Below are positions 1 through 8,705 of a stretch of 50,144 nt of DNA, one piece after another; the first letter of the stretch is position 1, and each line of letters starts with the position of its first letter. The notes beneath the pieces are model-generated. The model was not told the origin of the DNA. It saw nothing but the letters and a program-made list of their open reading frames with translations, and searched no databases. This DNA is from Hyphomicrobiales bacterium (GTDB taxonomy: Bacteria; Pseudomonadota; Alphaproteobacteria; Rhizobiales; Xanthobacteraceae), in the NCBI GenBank assembly GCA_003169835.1, contig PNAI01000055.1:41412-91555 (forward strand). The letters are read 5' to 3'. Made by a program: the position numbers and the translations under genes.

Positions 1-971
1 GTCATCACCTGCACGTGCTCCGAGGCGATTCGGTCGGCCTCGGCCACCATCTCGTCGTAGCTGTCGCACACAATGACCTCGCCGAAATCTTCCCAGGCTT
101 TTCCAGCGGCATCGGCAGTGGGAAGAATTTTCAGCAGGCGCTGGATTTCATCCATCGTGTTACGCGCGAGCTTTTCCGAATTGGTGAGAAGAATGGCCGG
201 CGAGGTCGGCCCATGTTCGGCTTGGCCGAGCAAATCGGTCGCGCAAATCTCGCCGTCCACCGAGTCGTCGGCGATGACGAGCGTCTCGGTTGGCCCGGCC
301 AGCAGGTCGATGCCAACGCGGCCGAACAACTGACGTTTCGCTTCTGCCACATACGCGTTGCCCGGACCGACGATCATGTCGACGGCTGAAATGCTCTCGG
401 TGCCGAGCGCCATCGCGGCCACCGCCTGCACGCCGCCAAGCACGAAGATTTCATCCGCTCCGCCGAAATGCATGGCGGCGACGATGGCCGGATGCGGCCC
501 GCCTTTGAACGGCGGTGCGCAGGCGATGATGCGTTTGACGCCTGCGACGCGCGCGGTGACGATCGACATGTGCGCGGAAGCAACCATCGGGTAGCGCCCG
601 CCCGGCACGTAGCAGCCGATTGAGTTCACTGGGATATGGCGGTGGCCGAGCACGACGCCGGGCAGCGTCTCGACCTCGAGATCGCGCATGGTGTCTTTTT
701 GTCTTTGCGCAAAGTGGCGCACCTGCGCCTGCGCAAACTTGATGTCGTCGAGATCGCGCTTCGGCACTTGCGCGATGGCGCGTTCGATCTCGGCGGGCGA
801 CAGGCGGAAATCCGCCGGCGACCAGTTGTCGAATTTCTTCGAGAAATCGCGGATGGCGGCGTCTTTGCGCTCTTCGACCTCCGCCAAGATGCCTTCGACC
901 GTCTCGCGCACCTTGGCTTCGGCCGCCTTGATCGTGCTCGCGTCCATTCCGCGCTTGAGGTGACGGGGCAT
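1..971 (-). CDS. Histidinol dehydrogenase-family oxidoreductase (HisD/HpsN-like), C-terminus cut by window edge
   Basis: The minus strand reads open from an ATG at 971 to the window edge, about 323 codons. Visible HisD-family hallmarks are a CYVPGG segment, a [12 protein letters not shown] segment followed by DLLAGPTE, and a late EADRIASEH segment matching the family's EH motif. GGAGAG lies 6 nt before the ATG. Biosynthetic HisD oxidises histidinol to histidine with NAD and zinc; catabolic paralogues such as HpsN oxidise sulfopropanediol or other polar alcohols. No other his gene is near and the surroundings are catabolic, so I infer a catabolic NAD-dependent alcohol dehydrogenase. The roughly 100 C-terminal residues lie outside the window. 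Confidence 0.85.
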   Translation of the reverse strand, partial: MPRHLKRGMDASTIKAAEAKVRETVEGILAEVEERKDAAIRDFSKKFDNWSPADFRLSPAEIERAIAQVPKRDLDDIKFAQAQVRHFAQRQKDTMRDLEVETLPGVVLGHRHIPVNSIGCYVPGGRYPMVASAHMSIVTARVAGVKRIIACAPPFKGGPHPAIVAAMHFGGADEIFVLGGVQAVAAMALGTESISAVDMIVGPGNAYVAEAKRQLFGRVGIDLLAGPTETLVIADDSVDGEICATDLLGQAEHGPTSPAILLTNSEKLARNTMDEIQRLLKILPTADAAGKAWEDFGEVIVCDSYDEMVAEADRIASEHVQVM

Positions 972-1054
972 GCAGAGCTCTCCTTATATATTGTTGCTGT
1001 CTTGTTTTTTGCTTATTTGGCGTGCGGCCGAGAGGTTGCGATGCCGCGACGTTG

Positions 1055-2038
1055 CTATTGCTTGCTGACGAGCCCGGCCCGCTCGATCGCCGGTTTCCAG
1101 CGCGCGAGCTCACTGGCGATGAATGTCTTCAACTCGTCGACCGACATCGGTTCGGAGACCAATCCGTCTAGCCGCAGCCGTGCCTGAATCTCGGGCTTGG
1201 CAATGCCACGCACCATTTCGTGATTGACCTTCTGCACAATGTCGTTCGGCAGTCCCGCCGGACCGGAGAGCGAGAACCATGTCGTTGCGACCACGTCGTA
1301 GCCAAGTTCCTTCAAGGTCGGCACGTCAGGAAAATCTGCTAGCCGTTCTTTTGCCGAATGCGCAAGCGCAATCAGCGTGCCGCCGCGCACAAGTGCAGCC
1401 GTCGACGAGACAGTCTGCGCCCCAAATGAAATATGTCCGCCGGCCAAATCCGTCAGACCCTGCGAAGCGCCTTTGTAGGGCACGTGCTCGATCTTGATGC
1501 CTGTCAATTGCGAGAATGTTTCCGCCACCAGATGCCCCGAACTGCCGAGACCCGACGACGAATAGGTGAGCGGCTTGTCGCTTCGCTTTGCCCACGCGAT
1601 GAAATCTTTGATGGTTTTCACGCCTCTTGCGGCATTCACCGAAAGCACGATCGGCGAGCCGGCGATATAGCCGACGTTGGTGAGATCGCGCAGCGGATCG
1701 TAGCCAAGCTTCGGATTGCTGTTCGGCAACAGCGCGAGGTGGCTCACATTGGTCAGCACGAAATTGTAGCCGTCGGGCGGCGAGTCGATCACCGTCTTCA
1801 CGCCGATGGTGCCGCCCGCCCCGGCGCGGGTCTCGACAAAGAACTGCTGCTTGAAGGCGGTCGAAAGCAGGTCGGCCACCATGCGGGTCAGCACGTCGGC
1901 GGTGCCGCCCACGGCAAACGTATTGACCATGCGCACCGGTCGAGACGGCCATTCGTCAGCCGTAGCCGCCACAGGGACCAGCAAAAACGGGACGGTCAGA
2001 TAGCCCGCCAGTGCGAGTATCGCGGGAATTCGTCTCAT
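1055..2038 (-). CDS. Bug/TctC-family tripartite tricarboxylate transporter substrate-binding protein
   Basis: A 327-residue periplasmic receptor of the Bug (TctC) family. The N-terminus is a Sec signal peptide ending near ATADEWP. The mature start WPSRPVRMV is followed by a glycine-rich ligand loop (FAVGGTADVLTRMVAD) and an AGAGGTIG segment, both typical of the fold. A later HVPYKGASQ segment is also diagnostic. The start at 2038 follows a GGGGGA ribosome-binding site. Family members bind carboxylates such as citrate, terephthalate or aromatic acids and deliver them to TctAB membrane subunits, none of which lie in the window. It sits 83 bp upstream of the HisD-like gene on the same strand, so the two may be co-transcribed. 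Confidence 0.9.
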   Translation of the reverse strand: MRRIPAILALAGYLTVPFLLVPVAATADEWPSRPVRMVNTFAVGGTADVLTRMVADLLSTAFKQQFFVETRAGAGGTIGVKTVIDSPPDGYNFVLTNVSHLALLPNSNPKLGYDPLRDLTNVGYIAGSPIVLSVNAARGVKTIKDFIAWAKRSDKPLTYSSSGLGSSGHLVAETFSQLTGIKIEHVPYKGASQGLTDLAGGHISFGAQTVSSTAALVRGGTLIALAHSAKERLADFPDVPTLKELGYDVVATTWFSLSGPAGLPNDIVQKVNHEMVRGIAKPEIQARLRLDGLVSEPMSVDELKTFIASELARWKPAIERAGLVSKQ

Positions 2039-2214
2039 TCATTCCCCCAGTGGGTTCGGCCAAACCGCAACAAGATTTCAAGTCCAAGATTCTAGTCTAA
2101 GTGAACCCCTCAGCGCTCGGCAAACGGTCCGCTCGCGCCCGTTGGGAGCCGGTAGACAACATGGGAAAGATCGGAGATGGTCCTGCCGGCTTAAACCCCG
2201 ACCTGAAGAGTTCC

Positions 2215-3411
2215 ATGATGCCGTTTCCGAGGGCCTCGCAAGCACTTGCCCGCTTCACCGTTCTTGACCTGACCCGTGTCCGCTCCGGCCCCACCTGCGT
2301 GCGCCAGCTCGCCGATTGGGGGGCCAACGTCATCAAGATCGAGATGCCGCCGGACGCCGAAGGTGGCGATGCGCCGGGCGGCCCGCGCGAAGGCCCCGAC
2401 TTCCAGAACCTGCACCGCAACAAGCGCAGCATCACCCTCAATTTGAAGGCAAAAGAGGGTCTTGCCGCATTCCACCGCATGGTCGAGAAGGCCGACGTCG
2501 TGGTCGAGAACTTCCGCCCCGATGTCAAAGACCGTCTCGGCGTCGACTACGCGGCGCTGCGCACGATCAACAAGCGCATCGTCTATGGTAGCATTTCCGG
2601 CTTCGGCCAGTCGGGCCCCTACCGCGATCGTCCGGGCTTCGACCAGATTGCCCAAGGAATGGGCGGGCTGATGTCGATCACCGGCTTACCCGGCCAGGGA
2701 CCTGTGCGCGTCGGAATACCGATTGCCGATCTCACGGCGGGTTTGTTCTGCGCGCTCGGCATCATGGTGGCGCTGTTGGAGCGCGAGCAGTCCGGCGAAG
2801 GGCAGTGGATCAACACCTCGCTCCTGCAGGCGCAGATTTTCATGCTCGACTTCCAGGCGGCGCGCTGGACCATCGGACACGAAGTCCCAAAACAGGCGGG
2901 CAACGATCACCCGACCTCGATCCCGACGGGCGTGTTCAAGACCACCGACGGCCACATCAACATCGCGACCACCGGCAGCGCGATCTGGGAACGGTTTTGC
3001 CGCGCGATGGACGCCGAGGCGCTCATGCAAAAGCCCGACTATCAATCTGCTAAGGCGCGCTCGCAGAATCGCAAGGCGCTCAACGCGGAGATCGACACCT
3101 ACACGGCGAAGAAAAGCAGCGCCGAGTGGATCGAGATCTTTAATAAGGCAGGCGTGCCGGCCGGACCGATTTATTCCATCGATCAGGTGTTCGCCGATCC
3201 GCAGGTGAAGCACCTCGGCATCGCCCAGGATGTGACCAAGCTGGACGGCAGCACGCTCACCGTGGTCGGCCAGCCGATCGTGGCCTCACGCACGCCAAGC
3301 TCGATTGCGGCGCCGCCGCCCGAACTCGGCCAGCACACCGACGAAGTGCTCGCTGAATTTGGCTTCGGCGCAAGCGAGATCGCAGCCCTTCGCAAAGCGA
3401 AAGTGGTATGA
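2215..3411 (+). CDS. Class III (CaiB/BaiF) acyl-CoA transferase
   Basis: A 398-residue protein, the normal length for class III CoA-transferases, which move CoA between acyl-CoA and a free acid through an aspartyl-CoA anhydride. It begins FTVLDLTRVRSGPTCVRQLA with the N-terminal CoA-binding domain, then ADVVVENFRP. The catalytic aspartate is expected in VGIPIADLTAGLF, and HTDEVLAEFGF near the C-terminus is typical. The frame is open from a GTG at 2101, but the ATG at 2215 has GAAGAG 4-5 nt upstream and matches the usual family N-terminus. It is followed 43 bp later by a crotonase, suggesting a CoA-activation module. The acid substrate is unknown. Confidence 0.9.
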   Translation: MMPFPRASQALARFTVLDLTRVRSGPTCVRQLADWGANVIKIEMPPDAEGGDAPGGPREGPDFQNLHRNKRSITLNLKAKEGLAAFHRMVEKADVVVENFRPDVKDRLGVDYAALRTINKRIVYGSISGFGQSGPYRDRPGFDQIAQGMGGLMSITGLPGQGPVRVGIPIADLTAGLFCALGIMVALLEREQSGEGQWINTSLLQAQIFMLDFQAARWTIGHEVPKQAGNDHPTSIPTGVFKTTDGHINIATTGSAIWERFCRAMDAEALMQKPDYQSAKARSQNRKALNAEIDTYTAKKSSAEWIEIFNKAGVPAGPIYSIDQVFADPQVKHLGIAQDVTKLDGSTLTVVGQPIVASRTPSSIAAPPPELGQHTDEVLAEFGFGASEIAALRKAKVV

Positions 3412-3454
3412 CGCGCAAACGGCGCGGACACCTAAAGACATTCAGGAGAACATG

Positions 3455-4246
3455 ATGAGTGAAACCGACAAGATGTTATCGCGCAAGGAGGGGCGTGTCG
3501 GCTACGTGATCTACAACAATCCCGAGCGCCACAACGCTGTTTCGCTCGACATGTGGGAAGCGGCGGTCCGCATCCTCGATGATTTTCACGAGGACAAGAA
3601 CATCGGCGTCGTGGTGGTCACGGGCGCGGGCGGTAAGGCCTTCGTCTCCGGTGCCGACATCTCCAAGTTCGAAAAGGAGCGCTCCGGCGAAGAGGCCGTC
3701 GCGCGCTACAACGCCATCGTGGAAAAAAGCTACGCCGCGTTCCACGAATTCCCTAAGCCGACCATTGCGATGATCCGCGGCTATTGCATCGGTGGCGGAA
3801 TGGGGCTTGCCACCTGCTGCGACCTGCGCATTTGCACCGAGGGCTCCAAGTTCGCCGTGCCGGCGGCCAAACTGGGCCTGGGCTACGGCTATCCGGGCTT
3901 GAAGCGCCTTGTCGACATCGTCGGGCCGTCGTTCGCCATGGAGATTTTCTATACGGCGCGGCAATTCACCGCAGCCGACGCGCTCGCCATGGGTCTGGTG
4001 AACCGGGTCGTGCCTGATGGAGAACTGGAGACGTACGTCAAGGACTACGCCGTCATGATCTCGGGCAACGCGCCGCTGACCATTAAGGCGGTCAAGGCGA
4101 CCGTCGCCGAAGTCGTCAAGGAGGACAGCAAGCGGAACATCACGCGCTCCGCTGCACTCGTGGATGCCTGCTTTAAAAGCAGCGACTACGAAGAGGGCCG
4201 CAAGGCTTTCATGGAAAAGCGCAAGCCGGTATTCACCGGCACGTAA
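3455..4246 (+). CDS. Enoyl-CoA hydratase/isomerase (crotonase) family protein lacking both canonical glutamates
   Basis: A 263-residue crotonase-fold protein. The two oxyanion-hole regions are clear: SGADISKF near residue 65 and IGGGMGLATCCDLRI near 112-126. In classical hydratases the second region reads GGGxELA and the next reads FGxPE; here the equivalents are Gly117 and Ala137, so both catalytic glutamates are absent. The protein may therefore be an isomerase, hydrolase or decarboxylase rather than a hydratase. AGGAG precedes two adjacent ATGs at 3452 and 3455; the second has the better spacing. It follows the CoA-transferase gene closely and probably shares its transcript. Confidence 0.88.
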   Translation: MSETDKMLSRKEGRVGYVIYNNPERHNAVSLDMWEAAVRILDDFHEDKNIGVVVVTGAGGKAFVSGADISKFEKERSGEEAVARYNAIVEKSYAAFHEFPKPTIAMIRGYCIGGGMGLATCCDLRICTEGSKFAVPAAKLGLGYGYPGLKRLVDIVGPSFAMEIFYTARQFTAADALAMGLVNRVVPDGELETYVKDYAVMISGNAPLTIKAVKATVAEVVKEDSKRNITRSAALVDACFKSSDYEEGRKAFMEKRKPVFTGT

Positions 4247-4252
4247 AATTTC

Positions 4253-4276
4253 CCTCTCCCCGTAAACGGGGAGAGG
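4253..4276. terminator. GC-rich hairpin after the crotonase gene
   Basis: A perfect 10-bp inverted repeat (CCTCTCCCCG with CGGGGAGAGG, loop TAAA) begins 7 bp after the crotonase stop. An AAAATTT run precedes it but no T-tract follows. It may act as a bidirectional or Rho-assisted terminator, or be one of the C/G-rich intergenic palindromes also seen at 21234 and 28280. Confidence 0.45.
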
Positions 4277-4300
4277 TAAGTTAAGGGGGGAGAAGCAAGA

Positions 4301-5356
4301 GTGGCGTCGGTCGAGCTGCGGAATCTTACGAAAAATTTTGGGTCGGTGGCCGTCGTCAATGACGTGTCGCTGACCATCGCGCACGGCACTCTTGTTTGCC
4401 TGCTTGGCCCATCGGGTTGCGGCAAGACCACCACGTTGCGGCTGATCGCCGGCTTCATGGAGCCGAACGCAGGCGAGATTCGCGTCGGCGACCGCGTCGT
4501 CTCGACGCCGCAGAAATCGCTGCCGCCCGAACGGCGCAACATGTCGATGATCTTCCAGAGCTATGCGCTGTGGCCGCACATGACGGTGGCCGGGAACATC
4601 GCGTACGGCCTCAAGCTGCGCAAAGTGGACAGCGACACGATCAAGCGCAAGCTTGACGCCATTCTCGCAACGACCCGTCTTGCACCGTTGGCCGATCGTT
4701 ATCCCGGCGAGCTTTCCGGCGGTCAGCAGCAACGCGTAGCTCTTGCGCGCGCGCTGATCGTGGAGCCCGAGACGCTCCTGCTCGACGAGCCGCTCTCCAA
4801 CCTCGACGCCAACCTGCGCGAAGAAATGCGTTTCGAAGTGCGCCGCCTGCACGACGAGTACCGCTACACCACCGTCTATGTCACCCACGATCAGTCCGAA
4901 GCGATGACCACGGCCGACGTGATTGCGGTGATGAATGCTGGAAAAATCGAGCAGGCCGGATCGCCGGAGGAAATTTACAATCGCCCGCGATCAAAATTCG
5001 TGGCCAGCTTCATTGGCATGAGCAACGTGATTACCGGCAAGAAGCTAAACGACAATCAGATCAATTTCGCCGGTACCCCGTTACGTGTGACCGGTGAACC
5101 GCAGCCTGGGGAAGCCGCAGTCTCGATCCGCCAGCACCAGATCAGCCTTTTCGCCAAGGAGCCTGCAAACAAGGACAACATTGTCGCAGCCAAAATCGTG
5201 CGCCAAGTCTTCCTCGGGTCGAGCCGTGATTATATGGTCGAAGTCGCAGGCGGAACCCAGCTACGCGTGGTAACCTCGGCAGGTGAGGGCATTTCGCAAG
5301 GTTCCGACGTCTGGTTGCATCTGCCCGTAGAGCACTGCCGGGCATTGGTAAGCTGA
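4301..5356 (+). CDS. ABC transporter ATP-binding protein (FbpC/PotA type)
   Basis: A 351-residue nucleotide-binding subunit. Walker A GPSGCGKTT is at residues 36-44, the signature LSGGQQQR near 139, Walker B LLLDEPLSNLD just after it, and the switch histidine in YVTHDQSEA. The last 110 residues form the C-terminal TOBE-like regulatory domain usual for this subfamily. The start is GTG with GGGGAGA upstream. It leads a run of four binding proteins and a fused double permease, so it most likely energises that importer. FbpC-type ATPases serve iron, spermidine, phosphonate or organic-ion importers; the ligand here is undetermined. Confidence 0.93.
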   Translation: MASVELRNLTKNFGSVAVVNDVSLTIAHGTLVCLLGPSGCGKTTTLRLIAGFMEPNAGEIRVGDRVVSTPQKSLPPERRNMSMIFQSYALWPHMTVAGNIAYGLKLRKVDSDTIKRKLDAILATTRLAPLADRYPGELSGGQQQRVALARALIVEPETLLLDEPLSNLDANLREEMRFEVRRLHDEYRYTTVYVTHDQSEAMTTADVIAVMNAGKIEQAGSPEEIYNRPRSKFVASFIGMSNVITGKKLNDNQINFAGTPLRVTGEPQPGEAAVSIRQHQISLFAKEPANKDNIVAAKIVRQVFLGSSRDYMVEVAGGTQLRVVTSAGEGISQGSDVWLHLPVEHCRALVS

Positions 5357-5418
5357 CCCGCGCGAACGGCGGGCAGAGATAACAAGACTAAAATAACGAC
5401 GATGGGAGGAGACGGTTC

Positions 5419-6486
5419 ATGTCACGTAAGGTCTCGCGGCGCGACATTCTACTAAAGGCGTCAAGTGCGCTCGCCGCCACCACGCTCTTCGCCCAGCCGA
5501 CCCGCGCGGCAGCGCCTCCTGCCGAAGCCGTGACACTCGCGCTGATCGAGGCTGCCAAGAAAGAAGGTAAGGTCGTCTATTACACCTCGATCGACTTGCT
5601 GCTGGCGGAAAAGATCGCGAAGGCATTCGAAGCCAAGTATCCCGGCATCGCGGTGCGGGTGGAGCGCACCGGCGCCGAGCGCGTGTTCCAGCGCATTGGC
5701 CAGGAATATTCGAGCAAGATTTATGCCGTCGATGTCGTCAACTCGTCGGACGCGGCGCATTTCATTGCCTGGAAGCGCGACGGCATCCTTCAAGCTTACG
5801 TGCCGGAGGACGTGGCGAAATTCTATCCCGCCGAGCACAAGGATCCCGACGGGCTGTTCGCCAGCTTCCGCGTGGGCATGAGCGTCATCGGCTACAACAC
5901 CAGCCTGGTAAAGGCCGAGGACGCGCCAAAGAGCTTTGCCGATCTGCTCGATCCAAAATGGTCGGGCAAGATGGTCAAGGCACACCCCGGTTACAGCGGC
6001 AACGTCATGAGCGCAACGTTCGAGATCGTGCGCGATCTCGGCTGGGAGTATCTGGAGAAGCTCGCCAAGCAGAAGATCATGCAGGTGCAGTCCTCGACCG
6101 ATCCGCCCAAGAAGCTCGCGCTCGGCGAGCGCGCGGTGATGGTCGACGGCAACGAATACAATGCGCTGCAATTAAAGGAAGACGGCAAGCCGGTCGAGAT
6201 TGTCTATCCGACCGAGGGCACGCCGATGGCGGTCGGACCGAACGCGATTTTCAAGAACGCGCCCAATCCGAACGCCGCGCGGTTGTTGCAGAGCTACATG
6301 TTCACGGCGGAGTGCCAGCAGCTCGTGATCGATATCGGCGCGTTGCGCTCGGTCCATCCGAGCGCGAAGGAGAAGCCGGGACGCAAGCCGTTCCGCGAGA
6401 TTAAGGTCATGAAGGACGACCCGGCCGGCGTCGAGAAGGCGGCCGAGGAAATCAAGGCGCGCTACAGCAAGACATTCGGCGTGTGA
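5419..6486 (+). CDS. Periplasmic solute-binding protein, FbpA-like, paralogue 1 of 4
   Basis: A 355-residue type II periplasmic binding protein. SRRDILLKASSALAATTLF is a twin-arginine signal, cleaved near TRAAAPP. The mature protein begins with LIEAAKKEGKVVYYTS, as in FbpA-type iron and related receptors, and ends with KARYSKTFGV. The pair of adjacent tyrosines that binds ferric iron in FbpA is not evident late in the sequence; the comparable region reads DGNEYNALQLKE. The start has a strong GGAGGAG site. It is the first of four adjacent paralogues lying between the ATPase and permease genes. All four may deliver related ligands to one transporter. Confidence 0.92.
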   Translation: MSRKVSRRDILLKASSALAATTLFAQPTRAAAPPAEAVTLALIEAAKKEGKVVYYTSIDLLLAEKIAKAFEAKYPGIAVRVERTGAERVFQRIGQEYSSKIYAVDVVNSSDAAHFIAWKRDGILQAYVPEDVAKFYPAEHKDPDGLFASFRVGMSVIGYNTSLVKAEDAPKSFADLLDPKWSGKMVKAHPGYSGNVMSATFEIVRDLGWEYLEKLAKQKIMQVQSSTDPPKKLALGERAVMVDGNEYNALQLKEDGKPVEIVYPTEGTPMAVGPNAIFKNAPNPNAARLLQSYMFTAECQQLVIDIGALRSVHPSAKEKPGRKPFREIKVMKDDPAGVEKAAEEIKARYSKTFGV

Positions 6487-6512
6487 CGTCAGGAACCGAG
6501 AGAACAGCACCC

Positions 6513-7577
6513 ATGAAAACGACTTTCACCCGGCGCGGCGTGCTCAAGGCGGGAACCGCGCTTGCGGCGTCGACCGTATTTGCCGAGCCGATCCGCGCCG
6601 CAGCCCCGCCGGCGGAGGCCGTCACGCCCGCATTGATTGAGGCCGCTAAAAAAGAAGGCAAGGTCGTCCACTATACTTCGGTCGATCTACCACTGGCTGA
6701 AAAAGTCGCCAAAGCCTTTGAGGCGAAGTATCCGGGCATCGCCGTGCGCGTCGAACGCACCGGCGCCGAGCGTGTGTTCTCGCGCATTGCGCAGGAACGC
6801 TCCAGCAACATCCACGCCTGCGACGTCGTACAGTCGTCCGATGCCGCACACTTCGTTGTGTGGAAGCGCGAGGGGGTGCTCGCGCCGTATGTGCCGGAGG
6901 ACGTGGCCAAACATTACCCGCCCGAGCACAAGGATCCAGATGGACTGTTCGCAAGCTATCGCGTCTATCTCTGCGTGATGGCGCGCAATACCGATCTGGT
7001 GAAAGCCGAAGACGCGCCGAAAGGTTTTCGTGACCTGCTCGATCCGAAATGGGCCGGCAAGATCGTCAAGGCGCATCCTGGCTACAGCGGCACCATCCTG
7101 ACCGCGACCTACCAGACCGCCCGCGATGTGGGCTGGGACTATTACGAAAAGCTTGCGGGGCAGAAAGTCATGCAGGTGCAATCGGCTTCAGATCCGCCCA
7201 AGAAACTTGCGCTCGGCGAGCGCTCGATCATGGCCGACGGCATCGAATACGGCGTCTTCCAGCTCAAGGAAACCGGCAAGCCGGTCGATGTGATCTACCC
7301 GGTCGAAGGTTCGCCGCTGATCGTCGGACCGAATGGCATCCTGAAATCGGCGCCGAACCCCAATGCCGCGCGTCTGCTGCAGAGCTTCATGCTCTCGGCC
7401 GAATGCCAGCAGTTCAACGTCGATCTTGGCGGCTTGCGTACAGCGCATGCGCTGGTCAAAGACAAGGCCGGCCGCAAGCCGTTGAGCGAAATCAAGGTCA
7501 TGAAGGACGACGCGGCTGCCGTGGAAAAAGAGAGCGAGCAGATCAAGGCGCGTTACACGCAGTACTTCAAGGTATGA
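6513..7577 (+). CDS. Periplasmic solute-binding protein, FbpA-like, paralogue 2 of 4
   Basis: A 354-residue tandem paralogue of the preceding gene with the same domain plan. It has a Tat-like leader (TRRGVLKAGTALAASTVF), the LIEAAKKEGKVVHYTS opening, the DLLDPKWAGKIVKAHPGYSG segment and a KARYTQYFKV end. The frame is open from 6483, but the ATG at 6513 gives the leader length of its siblings. The gap to the previous stop is only 26 bp, consistent with one operon. Compared with paralogue 1, the segment after FASYR reads VYLCVMARNTD instead of VGMSVIGYNTS, a hinge and pocket region where the four copies differ most. Confidence 0.92.
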   Translation: MKTTFTRRGVLKAGTALAASTVFAEPIRAAAPPAEAVTPALIEAAKKEGKVVHYTSVDLPLAEKVAKAFEAKYPGIAVRVERTGAERVFSRIAQERSSNIHACDVVQSSDAAHFVVWKREGVLAPYVPEDVAKHYPPEHKDPDGLFASYRVYLCVMARNTDLVKAEDAPKGFRDLLDPKWAGKIVKAHPGYSGTILTATYQTARDVGWDYYEKLAGQKVMQVQSASDPPKKLALGERSIMADGIEYGVFQLKETGKPVDVIYPVEGSPLIVGPNGILKSAPNPNAARLLQSFMLSAECQQFNVDLGGLRTAHALVKDKAGRKPLSEIKVMKDDAAAVEKESEQIKARYTQYFKV

Positions 7578-7591
7578 GGTAGGTAACGACC

Positions 7592-8671
7592 GTGCGCAGA
7601 TCCAAGTTCTCCCGGCGTGACATTCTCAAAGGCTCAAGCGCGCTCACGCTTGGCCTCTCGTCCACGTCGGTCTTGTTTACGTCAGTCTTGGCCGCGGCGC
7701 CCCCGGCCGAGGCGGTGACGCCCGCACTGATCGAGGCCGCCAAAAAGGAAGGTAAGGTCGTCTATTACACCTCCGTCGACCTTCCGCTGGCGGAAAAGAT
7801 CGCCAAGTCGTTCGAGGCGAAGTATCCGGGCATCGCGGTACGCGTCGAACGTACCGGCGCCGAACGCGTGTTCCAGCGCATCGGTCAGGAATATTCCAGC
7901 AAGATCTATGCGGTCGACGCGGTCAATTCCTCCGACGCCGCCCATTTCATCGTATGGAAGCGCGATGGAATTCTGCAGCCCTATGTGCCGGAGGACGTAG
8001 CCAAGCATTACGCCGCCGACCACAAGGACGCGGACGGCATGTTCGCTGCTTTCCGTGTTGGCTTGAGCATCATCGCTTACAACACGAAATTGGTGAAGGC
8101 CGAAGAAGCGCCCAAGAGCCACGCCGATCTGCTTGATCCGAAATGGATAGGGAAGCTGATCAAGGCGCACCCCGGTTACAGCGGCACCATCATGACGGCG
8201 ACATATCAGTTATCGCGCGATCTCGGCTGGGAATATTTTGAAAAGCTCGCCCAGCAAGGCGTTATGCAGGTGCAGTCCGCGTCCGATCCGCCCAAGAAAC
8301 TTGCTCTTGGTGAAAGGGCGGTGCAGGCCGACGGAAATGAGTACAACGTTTTTCAGATCAAGGAATCCGGCGGTCCGGTTGAGCCGGTCTATGCCGCCGA
8401 AGGCACGCCGCTTGTTATCGGCCCGAACGGCATCTTTAAGAACGCGCCCAATCCCAATGCGGCGCGGCTGTTCCAGGCGTTTTGCTTCTCGCCCGACTGC
8501 CAGCAGTTGATCGTCGATGTGGGCGGCCAGCGCTCGCTCCATCCTCAGGTCAAGGAGAAGGCGGGTCGAAAACCGCTCAACGATATCAAGACGCTCAAGG
8601 ATGACGCCGCCGCGGTCGAGAAGATGGGCGAAGAAATCAGGGCGCACTACTCCAAGCTGTTCAAGGTTTGA
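7592..8671 (+). CDS. Periplasmic solute-binding protein, FbpA-like, paralogue 3 of 4
   Basis: A 359-residue paralogue very close to paralogue 1 by eye, with shared stretches such as RVERTGAERVFQRIGQEYSS and DAAHFI(A/V)WKRDGIL. The leader SRRDILKGSSALTLGLS is twin-arginine type and a few residues longer than in the siblings. The start is GTG at 7592, 14 bp after the previous stop, with GAGGTAGG upstream. The pocket-region variants are VGLSIIAYNTK and DGNEYNVFQIKE. It presumably works with the same ATPase and permease. Confidence 0.92.
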   Translation: MRRSKFSRRDILKGSSALTLGLSSTSVLFTSVLAAAPPAEAVTPALIEAAKKEGKVVYYTSVDLPLAEKIAKSFEAKYPGIAVRVERTGAERVFQRIGQEYSSKIYAVDAVNSSDAAHFIVWKRDGILQPYVPEDVAKHYAADHKDADGMFAAFRVGLSIIAYNTKLVKAEEAPKSHADLLDPKWIGKLIKAHPGYSGTIMTATYQLSRDLGWEYFEKLAQQGVMQVQSASDPPKKLALGERAVQADGNEYNVFQIKESGGPVEPVYAAEGTPLVIGPNGIFKNAPNPNAARLFQAFCFSPDCQQLIVDVGGQRSLHPQVKEKAGRKPLNDIKTLKDDAAAVEKMGEEIRAHYSKLFKV

Positions 8672-8705
8672 TTGACCGCGCAAGGCGTCGACCAAGGAGT
8701 CATCA

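Noticed and set aside
1..971. Assignment as biosynthetic histidinol dehydrogenase
   Set aside because: No other histidine genes are nearby and the neighbour is a Bug receptor; a catabolic paralogue is more likely, although the C-terminus is not visible.
3476..4888. 470-codon open frame on the minus strand
   Set aside because: It lies antisense to the crotonase and ATPase genes, which have clear motifs. High GC codon bias keeps this frame open by chance, and its translation has no recognisable domain.
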